Shown here: in pieces, positions 6,987 to 13,398 of the stretch
Layout: the number at the start of each line of letters is the position of its first letter
Numbering within the stretch: position 1 is the first letter of the stretch
From: JAFGQE01 sp046484775
GTDB lineage: Bacteria > Bacillota > Clostridia > DUPQ01
Reading direction: 5' to 3'
Length of the DNA: 13,785 nt
NCBI GenBank assembly: GCA_046484775.1
Contig: JAWOIG010000115.1
Coordinates: 1-13,785 of the forward strand
The notes under the pieces: model-generated
What the model was told of the DNA's origin: nothing
Database searches by the model: none
Seen by the model: only the letters and a program-made list of their open reading frames with translations
Program-made: the position numbers and the translations under genes

Positions 6987-7080
6987 TAAAAAATGCTTCC
7001 CCGGCCAAAAAGCATTGCAAAAACGGGCTATCACTCCCGACATACCTTGCAAGTCTCTCCGGACTTTCTTTAAAGGCACA
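6987..7080 (-). promoter_or_regulatory. PyrR-binding attenuator in the uraA leader
   Basis: On the minus strand GTCCGGAGAGACTTGCAAGG (7064–7045) matches the known PyrR-binding anti-antiterminator loop. AAGTC/GACTT closes the CGGAGA loop, and CCTT (7076–7073) pairs with AAGG (7048–7045). Downstream a terminator hairpin AATGCTT / AAGCATT (7016–7010 with 6998–6992) ends in T6. In Bacillus and relatives, PyrR bound to UMP/UTP stabilises this loop, so the terminator forms when pyrimidines are plentiful. uraA should thus be expressed when pyrimidines are scarce. No leader peptide or T-box element is needed to explain the region. Confidence 0.88.
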
Positions 7081-7101
7081 ATATATTCCATAATTAAAGC
7101 T

Positions 7102-7130
7102 ATTATACCCTGCATATAGTGGTTTGTCCA
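7102..7130 (-). promoter_or_regulatory. Promoter of uraA
   Basis: On the minus strand TGGACA (7130–7125), exactly 17 bases, then a perfect TATAAT (7107–7102). The expected start is near 7095, just ahead of the PyrR loop, which gives a leader of about 150 bases. Confidence 0.82.
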
Positions 7131-7196
7131 TAATAAAAACAAACATAAATCAATAAATAAATGCCGTTATTCGGTGATGGTGCAACCGGATGCAAT

Positions 7197-7240
7197 AAAA
7201 AACCGGCCGGGCAAAATATCCGTGCCGGACCGGTCTTTTT
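7197..7240 (-). terminator. Terminator after glpQ, bidirectional
   Basis: A long GC-rich hairpin: ACCGGCCGGGCA (7202–7213) with TGCCGGACCGGT (7223–7234), 12 positions with two mismatches. An A-run lies on the left (T-run for the minus strand) and CTTTTT on the right. It follows the glpQ stop at 7256 and separates it from the uraA promoter. Confidence 0.88.
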
Positions 7241-7255
7241 AGTGCCGGGAAATTT

Positions 7256-7996
7256 TCAACCCATCATTTCATTCCTGACCCTTACCGCGATGTCAGGCAC
7301 ATCCGTTATTATGCCAGAGACATTATCCGTCATGAACCTCTTCATTCTGTCTTCGTCATTTACCGTATAAGGATTGACAAAAATATTCTTATTTATCAAT
7401 TTCTCTATTATTTTATCTGATATGGCGAGTTGGTTCGGATGGTACCCGTCGAAATCGTGCAGCTTAAGGTACTCCCAGGGATTGACCATCGCGCACGACG
7501 TCAGTGCGGCTATCCTCGATTCGTCATGGAGTTTCTTAATATAAACCAGGCTGTAGTGGTTGAAAGACGAGTATATTATCTGGTCGCATATATCGTATTT
7601 CCTTACAATCTTCACAAGCTGTTTCTCAATTCCGGCATCGTACGGACTTCCGGTCTTTATCTCAATATTCAACAGCATGTTCTTGTCTTTTACGAATTGC
7701 ATCACTTCCTCGATGGAAGGTATCTTCTGTCCCTTGTACGCCTCGTCGAACCATGCGCCTACATCAAGTTTCCTCAGCTCGAAATAGGTGTGGTCCTTTA
7801 CCATTCCCCCGCATTCCTCGCATCTGCCCAGATGAAAGTCATGATGCACCATGATATGTCCGTCTTTTGAAAAAAGCACATCGATCTCGATTCCGTCGGC
7901 TCCCATTTCATAAGCCTTTTGGAATGCTGCCAATGTGTTTTCAGGCGCATACGCAGACGCTCCGCGGTGTGCAATTATGGCTGTTTTGATTTTCAT
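7256..7996 (-). CDS. glpQ: Glycerophosphodiester phosphodiesterase (GlpQ/UgpQ family)
   Basis: Hydrolyses glycerophosphodiesters to glycerol-3-phosphate and an alcohol. 246 residues without a signal peptide, so the cytoplasmic (UgpQ-like) type. The start is ATG 7996, which lies 9 bases after AAGGGG; the in-frame ATG 8005 directly abuts that site and is unlikely. The TIM-barrel GDPD core is complete: HRG at 10–12, ENTLAAF at 19–25, GIEIDV with metal-binding Glu37 and Asp39, HHD with catalytic His52, NIEIK in the middle and TDVPD at the end. Where homologues usually read LDRTTNGKG, this one has a short Cys-containing stretch, GRCEECGGMV. It follows tRNA-Gly by 31 bases with no terminator between, so it probably shares the tRNA promoter. 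glpK lies just upstream, which fits glycerol-3-phosphate supply. Confidence 0.92.
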   Translation of the reverse strand: MKIKTAIIAHRGASAYAPENTLAAFQKAYEMGADGIEIDVLFSKDGHIMVHHDFHLGRCEECGGMVKDHTYFELRKLDVGAWFDEAYKGQKIPSIEEVMQFVKDKNMLLNIEIKTGSPYDAGIEKQLVKIVRKYDICDQIIYSSFNHYSLVYIKKLHDESRIAALTSCAMVNPWEYLKLHDFDGYHPNQLAISDKIIEKLINKNIFVNPYTVNDEDRMKRFMTDNVSGIITDVPDIAVRVRNEMMG

Positions 7997-8027
7997 TTTA
8001 ACCATCCCCTTTTCAATAAATTAGACA

Positions 8028-8101
8028 TGGAGCGGGTGAAGGGAATCGAACCCTCATGACCAGCTTGGGAAGCTGGTGTTCTGCCACTGAACTACACCCG
8101 C
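8028..8101 (-). tRNA. tRNA-Gly (anticodon CCC)
   Basis: A full cloverleaf on the minus strand. Acceptor GCGGGTG / CACCCGC, D-arm GTTCAGTGGCAGAAC, anticodon stem CCAGC / GCTGG with loop TTCCCAA (anticodon CCC at 8069–8067), variable loop TCATG, T-arm with GGTTCGATTCC, discriminator T and an encoded CCA (8030–8028). It reads GGG glycine codons. Confidence 0.96.
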
Positions 8102-8157
8102 ATATATATCCCGGGATTATGAAGATTTGCCTCGCAAATCCGTTTTTAGTATCTTTT

Positions 8158-8185
8158 ATTATATCAACTAAACCCGCCGTGTCAA
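8158..8185 (-). promoter_or_regulatory. Strong promoter of tRNA-Gly and glpQ
   Basis: On the minus strand a perfect TTGACA (8185–8180), 16-base spacer, and a perfect TATAAT (8163–8158). The start is expected near 8151, about 50 bases before the tRNA. That leader contains a 7-bp hairpin (8124–8140) and the palindrome ATCCCGGGAT (8108–8117). Confidence 0.88.
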
Positions 8186-8199
8186 CTTGATAAAAGGTA

Positions 8200-8233
8200 A
8201 TTTACTTTTGCAATTCACGTATTTACTTTTGCA
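8200..8233. repeat. Two 13-bp direct repeats upstream of the tRNA-Gly promoter
   Basis: ATTTACTTTTGCA occurs at 8200–8212 and again, exactly, at 8221–8233. The copies are 21 bases apart start to start, i.e. two helical turns, so they lie on the same DNA face. They fill the gap between the glpK stop and the -35 box. They could be a regulator site or an AT-rich upstream element for the promoter. No clear glpK terminator is present in this gap. Confidence 0.6.
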
Positions 8234-8241
8234 TGAAAAGC

Positions 8242-9720
8242 TTATTTGCCTGTTGCCCGTTTGACCGCAGCCTTCCAGCCATCAAGCTTTTCAAGCCTGA
8301 ACTTATCTTCGCAGCATGGCCTGAAAATCCTGTCTGCGGCAATCAACTCCGCCAATTCGCCCCTTGTTTTCCAAAAACCGCTGGCAAGCCCCGAAAGGAA
8401 GGCAGCCCCAAGAGCCGTAGTTTCCCTGACCAGCGGCCTGGTAATCTCAATTCCAAGCATGTCGGCCTGGAATTGCATCAGGAACTCATTTTCGCTTGCT
8501 CCGCCATCGGCATGCAGGCTCTTTATTTCCAATCCGGAATCTTCCTTCATTACCTCAAGGACTTCCGCGCTTCGAAAAGCTATGGCCTCCAGGCCCGCCC
8601 TTACGATATGCGCCCTGGTGGTTCCCCTGGTAAGCCCCGTGATGATTCCCCTTGCATACATATCCCAGTAAGGTGTCCCCAGGCCCGTGAAAGCCGGCAC
8701 GAAATATACCCCGCCCGTATCGTTGACCGACATGGCAATCTCGTTGCTTTGCGATGCCGTATCCATGAATCCCATGTTATCCCGCAGCCACTGCATGGCC
8801 GACCCGGCATTGAAAACGCTGCCCTCCAGCGCATATTCCGTCACACCGTTTATCCTCCAGGCAACCGTGGTTAGCAGTCCTCCCTTGGAATATACGGGTT
8901 CCCTGCCCGTGTTCATTAAAATGAAGCAGCCGGTTCCGTACGTATTCTTTGCATCGCCTTTGTTAAAGCATACCTGTCCGAACAGAGCCGCCTGCTGATC
9001 ACCCGCGATTCCCGCCACCGGTATCGATGCTCCGTCCAGCATATAATTGAAAACCACCCCGGATGAATCAACGACTTTTGGCAGCACCTTCATTGGAATC
9101 CCGAATAAATTGCACAATTCCTCATCCCAGCCGCCATCCTTAATGTTGAAAAGCATCGTTCGCGAAGCATTGCCCGGGTCGGTGGCATGCACCACTCCCT
9201 TGCTCATGTTATAGACAAGCCATGAATCGACGGTTCCCGCCGCAAGATTATTTTCATAGGCAAGTCCCCGCGCCCCGGGAACATTGTCAAGTATCCATTT
9301 TATTTTTGTCGCCGAAAAATATGCATCCGGCACGAGCCCGGTCTTTTCTTTTATCAGTTGCGAATATCCGTTGCGGACAAGCTCATCGCACATCGGCGCG
9401 GTCCTTCTGCATTGCCATACTATCGCATTATAGACCGGTTCCCCGGTGGAGCGGTTCCACACGACCACTGTTTCCCTCTGATTGGTTATGCCTATTGAAT
9501 CAATCTCCTCCGGTTTTATGCCCGATGACCGCAAAAGGCTGCGAAGCGCATCAGCCTGGCTGTTGATTATGTCATATGGATTATGCTCGACCCATCCGGG
9601 TTTGGGAAAAATCTGCTGAAATTCCTTGTTCTGTCCTGCGATTGCAGTTCCGTTCCTGTCAAAGGCTATGGCTCTTGAACTTGTTGTCCCCTGGTCGAGG
9701 GCCACGACATATTTTTTCAT
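8242..9720 (-). CDS. glpK: Glycerol kinase GlpK
   Basis: Phosphorylates glycerol to sn-glycerol-3-phosphate with ATP in the cytoplasm (FGGY family). ALDQGTTSSRAIAFD at the N-terminus is the phosphate-binding loop. GITNQRETVVVWNR, IVWQCRRTAP and the catalytic Asp241 (GIAGDQQAALFGQ) follow; TYGTGCFILMNTG, LEGSVFNAGSAMQWLRD and DGGASENEFLMQFQADML complete the second ATPase domain. 492 residues is normal. In PTS-controlled Firmicute enzymes a histidine in the segment before PVAG (His232 in Enterococcus casseliflavus) is phosphorylated by HPr. By alignment the residue here is Met227, so that control is probably absent. ATG 9720 overlaps the preceding stop as ATGA, with GGAGG 7 bases upstream. No glycerol facilitator gene is adjacent. 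Confidence 0.97.
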   Translation of the reverse strand: MKKYVVALDQGTTSSRAIAFDRNGTAIAGQNKEFQQIFPKPGWVEHNPYDIINSQADALRSLLRSSGIKPEEIDSIGITNQRETVVVWNRSTGEPVYNAIVWQCRRTAPMCDELVRNGYSQLIKEKTGLVPDAYFSATKIKWILDNVPGARGLAYENNLAAGTVDSWLVYNMSKGVVHATDPGNASRTMLFNIKDGGWDEELCNLFGIPMKVLPKVVDSSGVVFNYMLDGASIPVAGIAGDQQAALFGQVCFNKGDAKNTYGTGCFILMNTGREPVYSKGGLLTTVAWRINGVTEYALEGSVFNAGSAMQWLRDNMGFMDTASQSNEIAMSVNDTGGVYFVPAFTGLGTPYWDMYARGIITGLTRGTTRAHIVRAGLEAIAFRSAEVLEVMKEDSGLEIKSLHADGGASENEFLMQFQADMLGIEITRPLVRETTALGAAFLSGLASGFWKTRGELAELIAADRIFRPCCEDKFRLEKLDGWKAAVKRATGK

Positions 9721-10553
9721 AATAGCGCCTCCAGAAATTTTTCCAGCATATTTTCATCAAGCCCCGAATCTCCGATACCGTTTTTATATATGCTGGCCTT
9801 GCCGTGATAATCGCTGCCGCCTGTTGCAAGCAGCCCGCGGCCGGAGACATAACTCCGATACCTTTCCACGTCAATTGCCGTGTGTCCGGGATAAAAGACC
9901 TCAATCCCAAGCAATCCCTCGTCCACCATATGGTCAATCATTTCGTCGGACCCCATCAATCCGGGATGGGCAAGCACAGGAATCCCGCCTGAATCCCTTA
10001 TGGCTTTTATCGCATCCGCGGGATATATTCCCCCAATGTTTATGAAGGCAGGACTTTGCCTGGAAAAATATTCAAGGTAAAAACCCGGCCATTCCGACCA
10101 GTCCGCGAATACTCCGTCTTTGAGCATGCACTCATATATGAAGCTGCTGCTTATCCAGCTCTTGCCATGAGCATGTCTTTCTACATCCGCCCATTTGTAA
10201 TCCAGGATATTCATCCGGTTCAATGCGTCAAGCACAAGCCTTGTGTTTTCCGTGCGTCTTTCAGCCGACAGCAAAAGCAGGGAGTCCAGCTCCCTGCTTT
10301 TCGTTATTCCATAGCCCAGTATATGTATGCTTGCATTATTCTGCGATGTTGATATTTCAACGCCGGACACCGGCATTATTCCGCGGTCAAGACACCCTCG
10401 CTCAAAATCGACAAAACCGCCGACGGTATCATGATCTGTCAGGGAAAGCGTCCTGATGCCTGCTTCCATTGCAAGCCCCGCGATGTCGCCGGCCGAATCG
10501 GTGCCGTCGGAATATCTAGAATGTATATGCAGGTCCGCGGCAACAATATTCAA
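9717..10553 (-). CDS. PHP-domain metal-dependent phosphoesterase (COG0613, YciV/RNase AM-like)
   Basis: 278 residues with a complete polymerase-and-histidinol-phosphatase metal site: DLHIHS (His9, His11), LTDHD (Asp40, His41), GVEIS (Glu66), IHILG (His77), AHPG (His196) and GSDYHG (Asp248, His250). The insert between the fourth and fifth motifs is as in COG0613. Characterised relatives include E. coli YciV (RNase AM), which degrades RNA 5' to 3', and phosphatases for nucleoside 3',5'-bisphosphates; the substrate here is undetermined. The start is TTG 10553, 5 bases after CGGAGGG. The GTG at 10583 would place that ribosome site inside the gene. It lies 42 bases after murD and overlaps glpK by 4 bases. 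Confidence 0.88.
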   Translation of the reverse strand: MNIVAADLHIHSRYSDGTDSAGDIAGLAMEAGIRTLSLTDHDTVGGFVDFERGCLDRGIMPVSGVEISTSQNNASIHILGYGITKSRELDSLLLLSAERRTENTRLVLDALNRMNILDYKWADVERHAHGKSWISSSFIYECMLKDGVFADWSEWPGFYLEYFSRQSPAFINIGGIYPADAIKAIRDSGGIPVLAHPGLMGSDEMIDHMVDEGLLGIEVFYPGHTAIDVERYRSYVSGRGLLATGGSDYHGKASIYKNGIGDSGLDENMLEKFLEALL

Positions 10554-10595
10554 ACAAACCCTCCGTTTTACACGATTTTTCACATTTTTCTGATT

Positions 10596-11999
10596 TTATT
10601 TCAACTTTTTCACGGCTTCCTTGAATACTTTTCCCCTTACCTCAAAATTCGGGAACATATCATAACTCGCACTTGCCGGCGACAGAATGACTGTGTCGCC
10701 TTTTTTTGCCATTCGACTGGCCGCGGCAACCGCATCCTCAATGGAGCCTACTTCCTCGACAGGAATTTCCGAACCCATGCCTGTCTTCTGCTTCTCCTTT
10801 TCAAATGCTTTTTTTATCTTTGGTCCCGTCTGCCCGAGAAGGACCAGTCCCTTGACCTTTTCGATTATCAACGGCCCCATCATATCGTAGGGTATTTTTT
10901 TATCATATCCGCCCGTTATAAGGATAAGCCTGCCCTCGAATGCATTGAGACTGGCCTTTGTCCTTGTCGGAGAGCTCCCTATCGAGTCGTTGTAATACCA
11001 AACGCCATTTACCTCCATGACCGGTTCTATGCGGTGCTCCACTCCCTTGAATTCCCTGGCCACCCTCAGCATATTGCCGGCGTCGACATATCCGTAGACC
11101 GCAGCGATGGCCGCCATGAAGTTCTCAACATTGTGCATGCCCTTGACAAGGATTTCATTCTTGTTGAAAAGCGGAATTTCTTTTCCGGCTTCATAATATA
11201 CGATTGTTTCATCCTTAAGGTACACGCCTTCGGCCGGAGGAGTCTTTATTGAAAACCAGCGGATATCCGCCGCAGCATCCCTGCTGAACCCCCTTGTAAT
11301 GTCATTGTCCATGTTAAGCACAAGCCTGTCGCCCTGTTTTTGATATCTATAGATATTCTTCTTTGACCATATGTATTCGTCAATAACCTTGTGGAAGTCC
11401 AGGTGATTGGGGGACATATTTGTTATGACTGCAACATCAGGACTTGTATCCGTTATTGTCTGAAGCTGGAAAGAGCCCAGTTCAAGCACGACCATATCCT
11501 TCTCGGTTATTTCGTCCAGTTTATCGAACAATGGGGTTCCGATGTTGCCGCCTACCCATACCTTGAACCCCTGTTCGTGCAGCATCCTTCCCATGACGGT
11601 CGTTGTGGTGGTCTTGCCATCGCTTCCCGTAACGGCGAAAATACGGGCGTTGCACATCTTCATGAAGACTTCCATTTCACTGGTCATCACGGCTCCACGC
11701 ATGATTTCACGAATGAAAGGTTCAATATCCGGCCTTATCGCAGGGGTTTTGAATATGATGTCGAAGCCCTTCAGTTCGTCAAGATAATCATCGCCGGTAA
11801 TAAAACTCACATTCGGGTAATCTTTGAAGAGTTCTATGAATGATTGCAGTTTCTCCCATGGTGCGGAATCAAATCCGGTTATGTCAACCCCAAGATCCGC
11901 CAGATACTTCAAAAGCGGCCTGTTGCTGATTCCAAGGCCTACCGCCGCAACACGTTTACCAACTATAAACTTCTTGTATTCCTCAAATTTCCTGTTCAT
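10596..11999 (-). CDS. murD: UDP-N-acetylmuramoylalanine–D-glutamate ligase MurD
   Basis: Adds D-glutamate to UDP-MurNAc-L-Ala, a cytoplasmic step of peptidoglycan precursor synthesis. The start is ATG 11999, 6 bases after TTTGGAGG; a GTG at 12041 is upstream of that site. Domain 1 is the UDP-binding fold (VGKRVAAVGLGISNRPLL). Domain 2 carries the ATP loop TGSDGKTTTTT (Lys129) with LELGSFQLQ and MSPNHLDFHKVIDEY, which includes the Mg2+ and carbamylated-lysine region. Domain 3 contains HRIEPVMEVNGVWYYNDS and ILSPASASYDMFPNFEVRG, which are D-Glu/ATP-binding segments. 467 residues fits the family. In many bacteria murD sits in the dcw cluster; here it heads a murD–PHP–glpK operon instead. Confidence 0.96.
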   Translation of the reverse strand: MNRKFEEYKKFIVGKRVAAVGLGISNRPLLKYLADLGVDITGFDSAPWEKLQSFIELFKDYPNVSFITGDDYLDELKGFDIIFKTPAIRPDIEPFIREIMRGAVMTSEMEVFMKMCNARIFAVTGSDGKTTTTTVMGRMLHEQGFKVWVGGNIGTPLFDKLDEITEKDMVVLELGSFQLQTITDTSPDVAVITNMSPNHLDFHKVIDEYIWSKKNIYRYQKQGDRLVLNMDNDITRGFSRDAAADIRWFSIKTPPAEGVYLKDETIVYYEAGKEIPLFNKNEILVKGMHNVENFMAAIAAVYGYVDAGNMLRVAREFKGVEHRIEPVMEVNGVWYYNDSIGSSPTRTKASLNAFEGRLILITGGYDKKIPYDMMGPLIIEKVKGLVLLGQTGPKIKKAFEKEKQKTGMGSEIPVEEVGSIEDAVAAASRMAKKGDTVILSPASASYDMFPNFEVRGKVFKEAVKKLK

Positions 12000-12019
12000 T
12001 GAAACCTCCAAATTCGGTA

Positions 12020-12048
12020 TTGTGCTGTCCGTTCTTTTCATTTATAAT
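12020..12048 (+). promoter_or_regulatory. Promoter of tRNA-Leu
   Basis: TTGTGC (12020–12025), 17 bases, and a perfect TATAAT (12043–12048). The expected start is near 12055, only a few bases ahead of the tRNA. It lies in the short gap that also holds the murD leader, where I find no comparably good minus-strand promoter. Confidence 0.65.
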
Positions 12049-12059
12049 AGCATATGCAT

Positions 12060-12146
12060 GCGAGAATGGTGGAACTGGCAGACTCGCTAGATTCAGGTTC
12101 TAGTGTACGCAAGTACGTGTGGGTTCGAGTCCCACTTCTCGCACCA
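12060..12146 (+). tRNA. tRNA-Leu (anticodon CAG)
   Basis: Acceptor GCGAGAA / TTCTCGC, anticodon stem CTAGA / TCTAG with loop TTCAGGT (anticodon CAG at 12094–12096), a long class II variable arm (GTGTACGCAAGTACGT), T-arm GGGTTCGAGTCCC, discriminator A and an encoded CCA (12144–12146). It reads CUG codons. It is the only clearly complete plus-strand gene in the window. Confidence 0.97.
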
Positions 12147-12147
12147 G

Positions 12148-12179
12148 AGGGCGTTTTACTCAGGTAAGACGCCCTTTTT
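12148..12179 (+). terminator. Terminator of tRNA-Leu
   Basis: AGGGCGTTTTAC (12148–12159) pairs with GTAAGACGCCCT (12164–12175), 12 bp with one G–U, loop TCAG, then a T-run to 12179. It starts one base after the CCA end. The right arm and loop also encode the last residues and stop of the converging dehydrogenase gene. There is no T-run in the minus direction, so it should not end that transcript. Confidence 0.92.
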
Positions 12180-13229
12180 CATGTAATCCTCACCGCTGCC
12201 AAACGTAATTACCGCCTTGACGACATTATCCTTGTTTTTGCTTACGAATTCCATTGCTTTGGCAATATCGTCAAAATCATACTCATGGCTGATTATGCTT
12301 TTTATATCAATCTTTCCCGATGATACCAGCTCAAGCGCAGTTGGGAAAATGTTTCTGTATCTGAATATGGTCCGAAAATCGATTTCCTTTCCAATCGCAC
12401 GATTCATGTTGACCGACACATTGCCTTCCGAGCCCATTCCGACCATGACCACAGTGCCGCCCTTTTTTACATTGTCAACCGCATTGGCCATGGTATGGTC
12501 TATGCCGACGCAATCAATCACAACATCCGCGCCTGCTCCTCCGGTCGCCTTGCCGACAATGGAAGCAAGGTCTTCCGTTCTTGAATTGACAGCATGGTCC
12601 GCGCCTAGTTTGCGTGCAGCCTCAAGTCTGTTGCCGAGCACATCCGTTATTATTACCGAAGACGCCCCGAAAGCCTTGCTTGCCAGCATCGAGACAAGCC
12701 CTATGCAGCCGGCTCCGAGAATCAGTACTTTTGCGCCGGGGAAAACCCCTCCCCTTTGGGCGGCATAGATTCCTATCGCAAGAGGCTCTATCAGGGCAGC
12801 CTCCCTTGTCGAAACATTCTTTGGGAGTTTGAAAACCATGTCCGCCGGATATGATATGTATTCGCAGAAAGCCCCGTCAACAGGCGGGGTCGCCATGAAT
12901 GTCATGCTTTCGCATAGGTTATATTTACCCGATTTGCAGAAACTGCATTTGCCGCATGCATAGCCCGGCTCGGGAACCACTCTGTCGCCTATTGAAAATC
13001 CATTGGCTCCCTCACCCATGCCTGCAACCGTACCTGCGCATTCATGTCCGAGTATCAATGGGCCTTTTACTATGAAATCCCCTATCCTTCCATGCTCGTA
13101 ATAATGAACGTCTGAACCGCAAATTCCGGCATAATCAATCCTGATGAGCACATGTCCCGGAGCGGCAACGGGCTTTTCAACCTGCTTTATTTCCAGTTTG
13201 CCGATGTTTTCCAAAACCGCAGCTTTCAA
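12156..13229 (-). CDS. Zinc-dependent sorbitol/xylitol-type dehydrogenase
   Basis: A 357-residue medium-chain dehydrogenase that oxidises a polyol to a ketose with NAD+. Catalytic zinc ligands are Cys37 (GICGSDVHYY), His62 and Glu63 (LGHECAG), with Glu148 (IEPLAIG) as in sorbitol dehydrogenase. The structural zinc site is Cys92, 95, 98 and 106 (ACGKCSFCKSGKYNLC). The Rossmann loop LGAGCIG is at 171–177, and Asp196 after the second strand predicts NAD+ over NADP+. FRYRNIFPTALEL is typical of sorbitol/xylitol dehydrogenases; the exact polyol cannot be read from sequence. The start is TTG 13229, 7 bases after AAGGGTGGG, and homologues begin at this MKAAVL position. It has no transporter or kinase beside it. 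No minus-strand terminator follows, so transcripts may run antisense over tRNA-Leu toward murD. Confidence 0.9.
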   Translation of the reverse strand: MKAAVLENIGKLEIKQVEKPVAAPGHVLIRIDYAGICGSDVHYYEHGRIGDFIVKGPLILGHECAGTVAGMGEGANGFSIGDRVVPEPGYACGKCSFCKSGKYNLCESMTFMATPPVDGAFCEYISYPADMVFKLPKNVSTREAALIEPLAIGIYAAQRGGVFPGAKVLILGAGCIGLVSMLASKAFGASSVIITDVLGNRLEAARKLGADHAVNSRTEDLASIVGKATGGAGADVVIDCVGIDHTMANAVDNVKKGGTVVMVGMGSEGNVSVNMNRAIGKEIDFRTIFRYRNIFPTALELVSSGKIDIKSIISHEYDFDDIAKAMEFVSKNKDNVVKAVITFGSGEDYMKKGVLPE

Positions 13230-13282
13230 TAATCAACCCACCCTTTTCATTTCAGGATATCCATGGAATATTATATACCAAA

Positions 13283-13290
13283 TCCACTGT
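13283..13290 (-). promoter_or_regulatory. Weak candidate for the dehydrogenase promoter
   Basis: The minus strand reads GGTATATAATATTCC here; a TATATAAT-like -10 is plausible. Upstream ATGACA is only 12 bases away, too close for a normal -35, and no better hexamer is seen. The rest of 13230–13348 is AT-rich with no gene visible. Confidence 0.25.
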
Positions 13291-13348
13291 CATATAAATA
13301 AAAAAGAAGGACTTCAATTATGACAATAACTTTTCATCTGAATGTAAT

Positions 13349-13372
13349 AAAAAAAGCCGGTTGTTCACCGGC
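13349..13372 (-). terminator. Terminator after the repeat-protein gene
   Basis: GCCGGT (13356–13361) pairs with ACCGGC (13367–13372), 5-base loop, followed on the minus strand by T7 (13355–13349). It lies 26 bases after the stop codon at 13399 and isolates that gene from the dehydrogenase. Confidence 0.88.
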
Positions 13373-13398
13373 AGTTTAATTGATTTATATGTTGTTGC

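Noticed and set aside
6946..7100. T-box or purine riboswitch in the uraA leader
   Set aside because: No T-box motif or purine aptamer core is visible, and the PyrR loop plus terminator explain the region.
6142..7119. Long plus-strand open frame (325 codons), Cys- and Tyr-rich
   Set aside because: Antisense to uraA and its leader; no ribosome site, odd composition, and the opposite strand encodes a clear permease.
6946..7146. N-terminal extension of uraA
   Set aside because: It would translate the PyrR loop and terminator; the strong ribosome site points to ATG 6945.
8124..8147. Hairpin plus T5 as a plus-strand terminator
   Set aside because: No plus-strand gene lies upstream to be ended; it is kept only as a leader structure.
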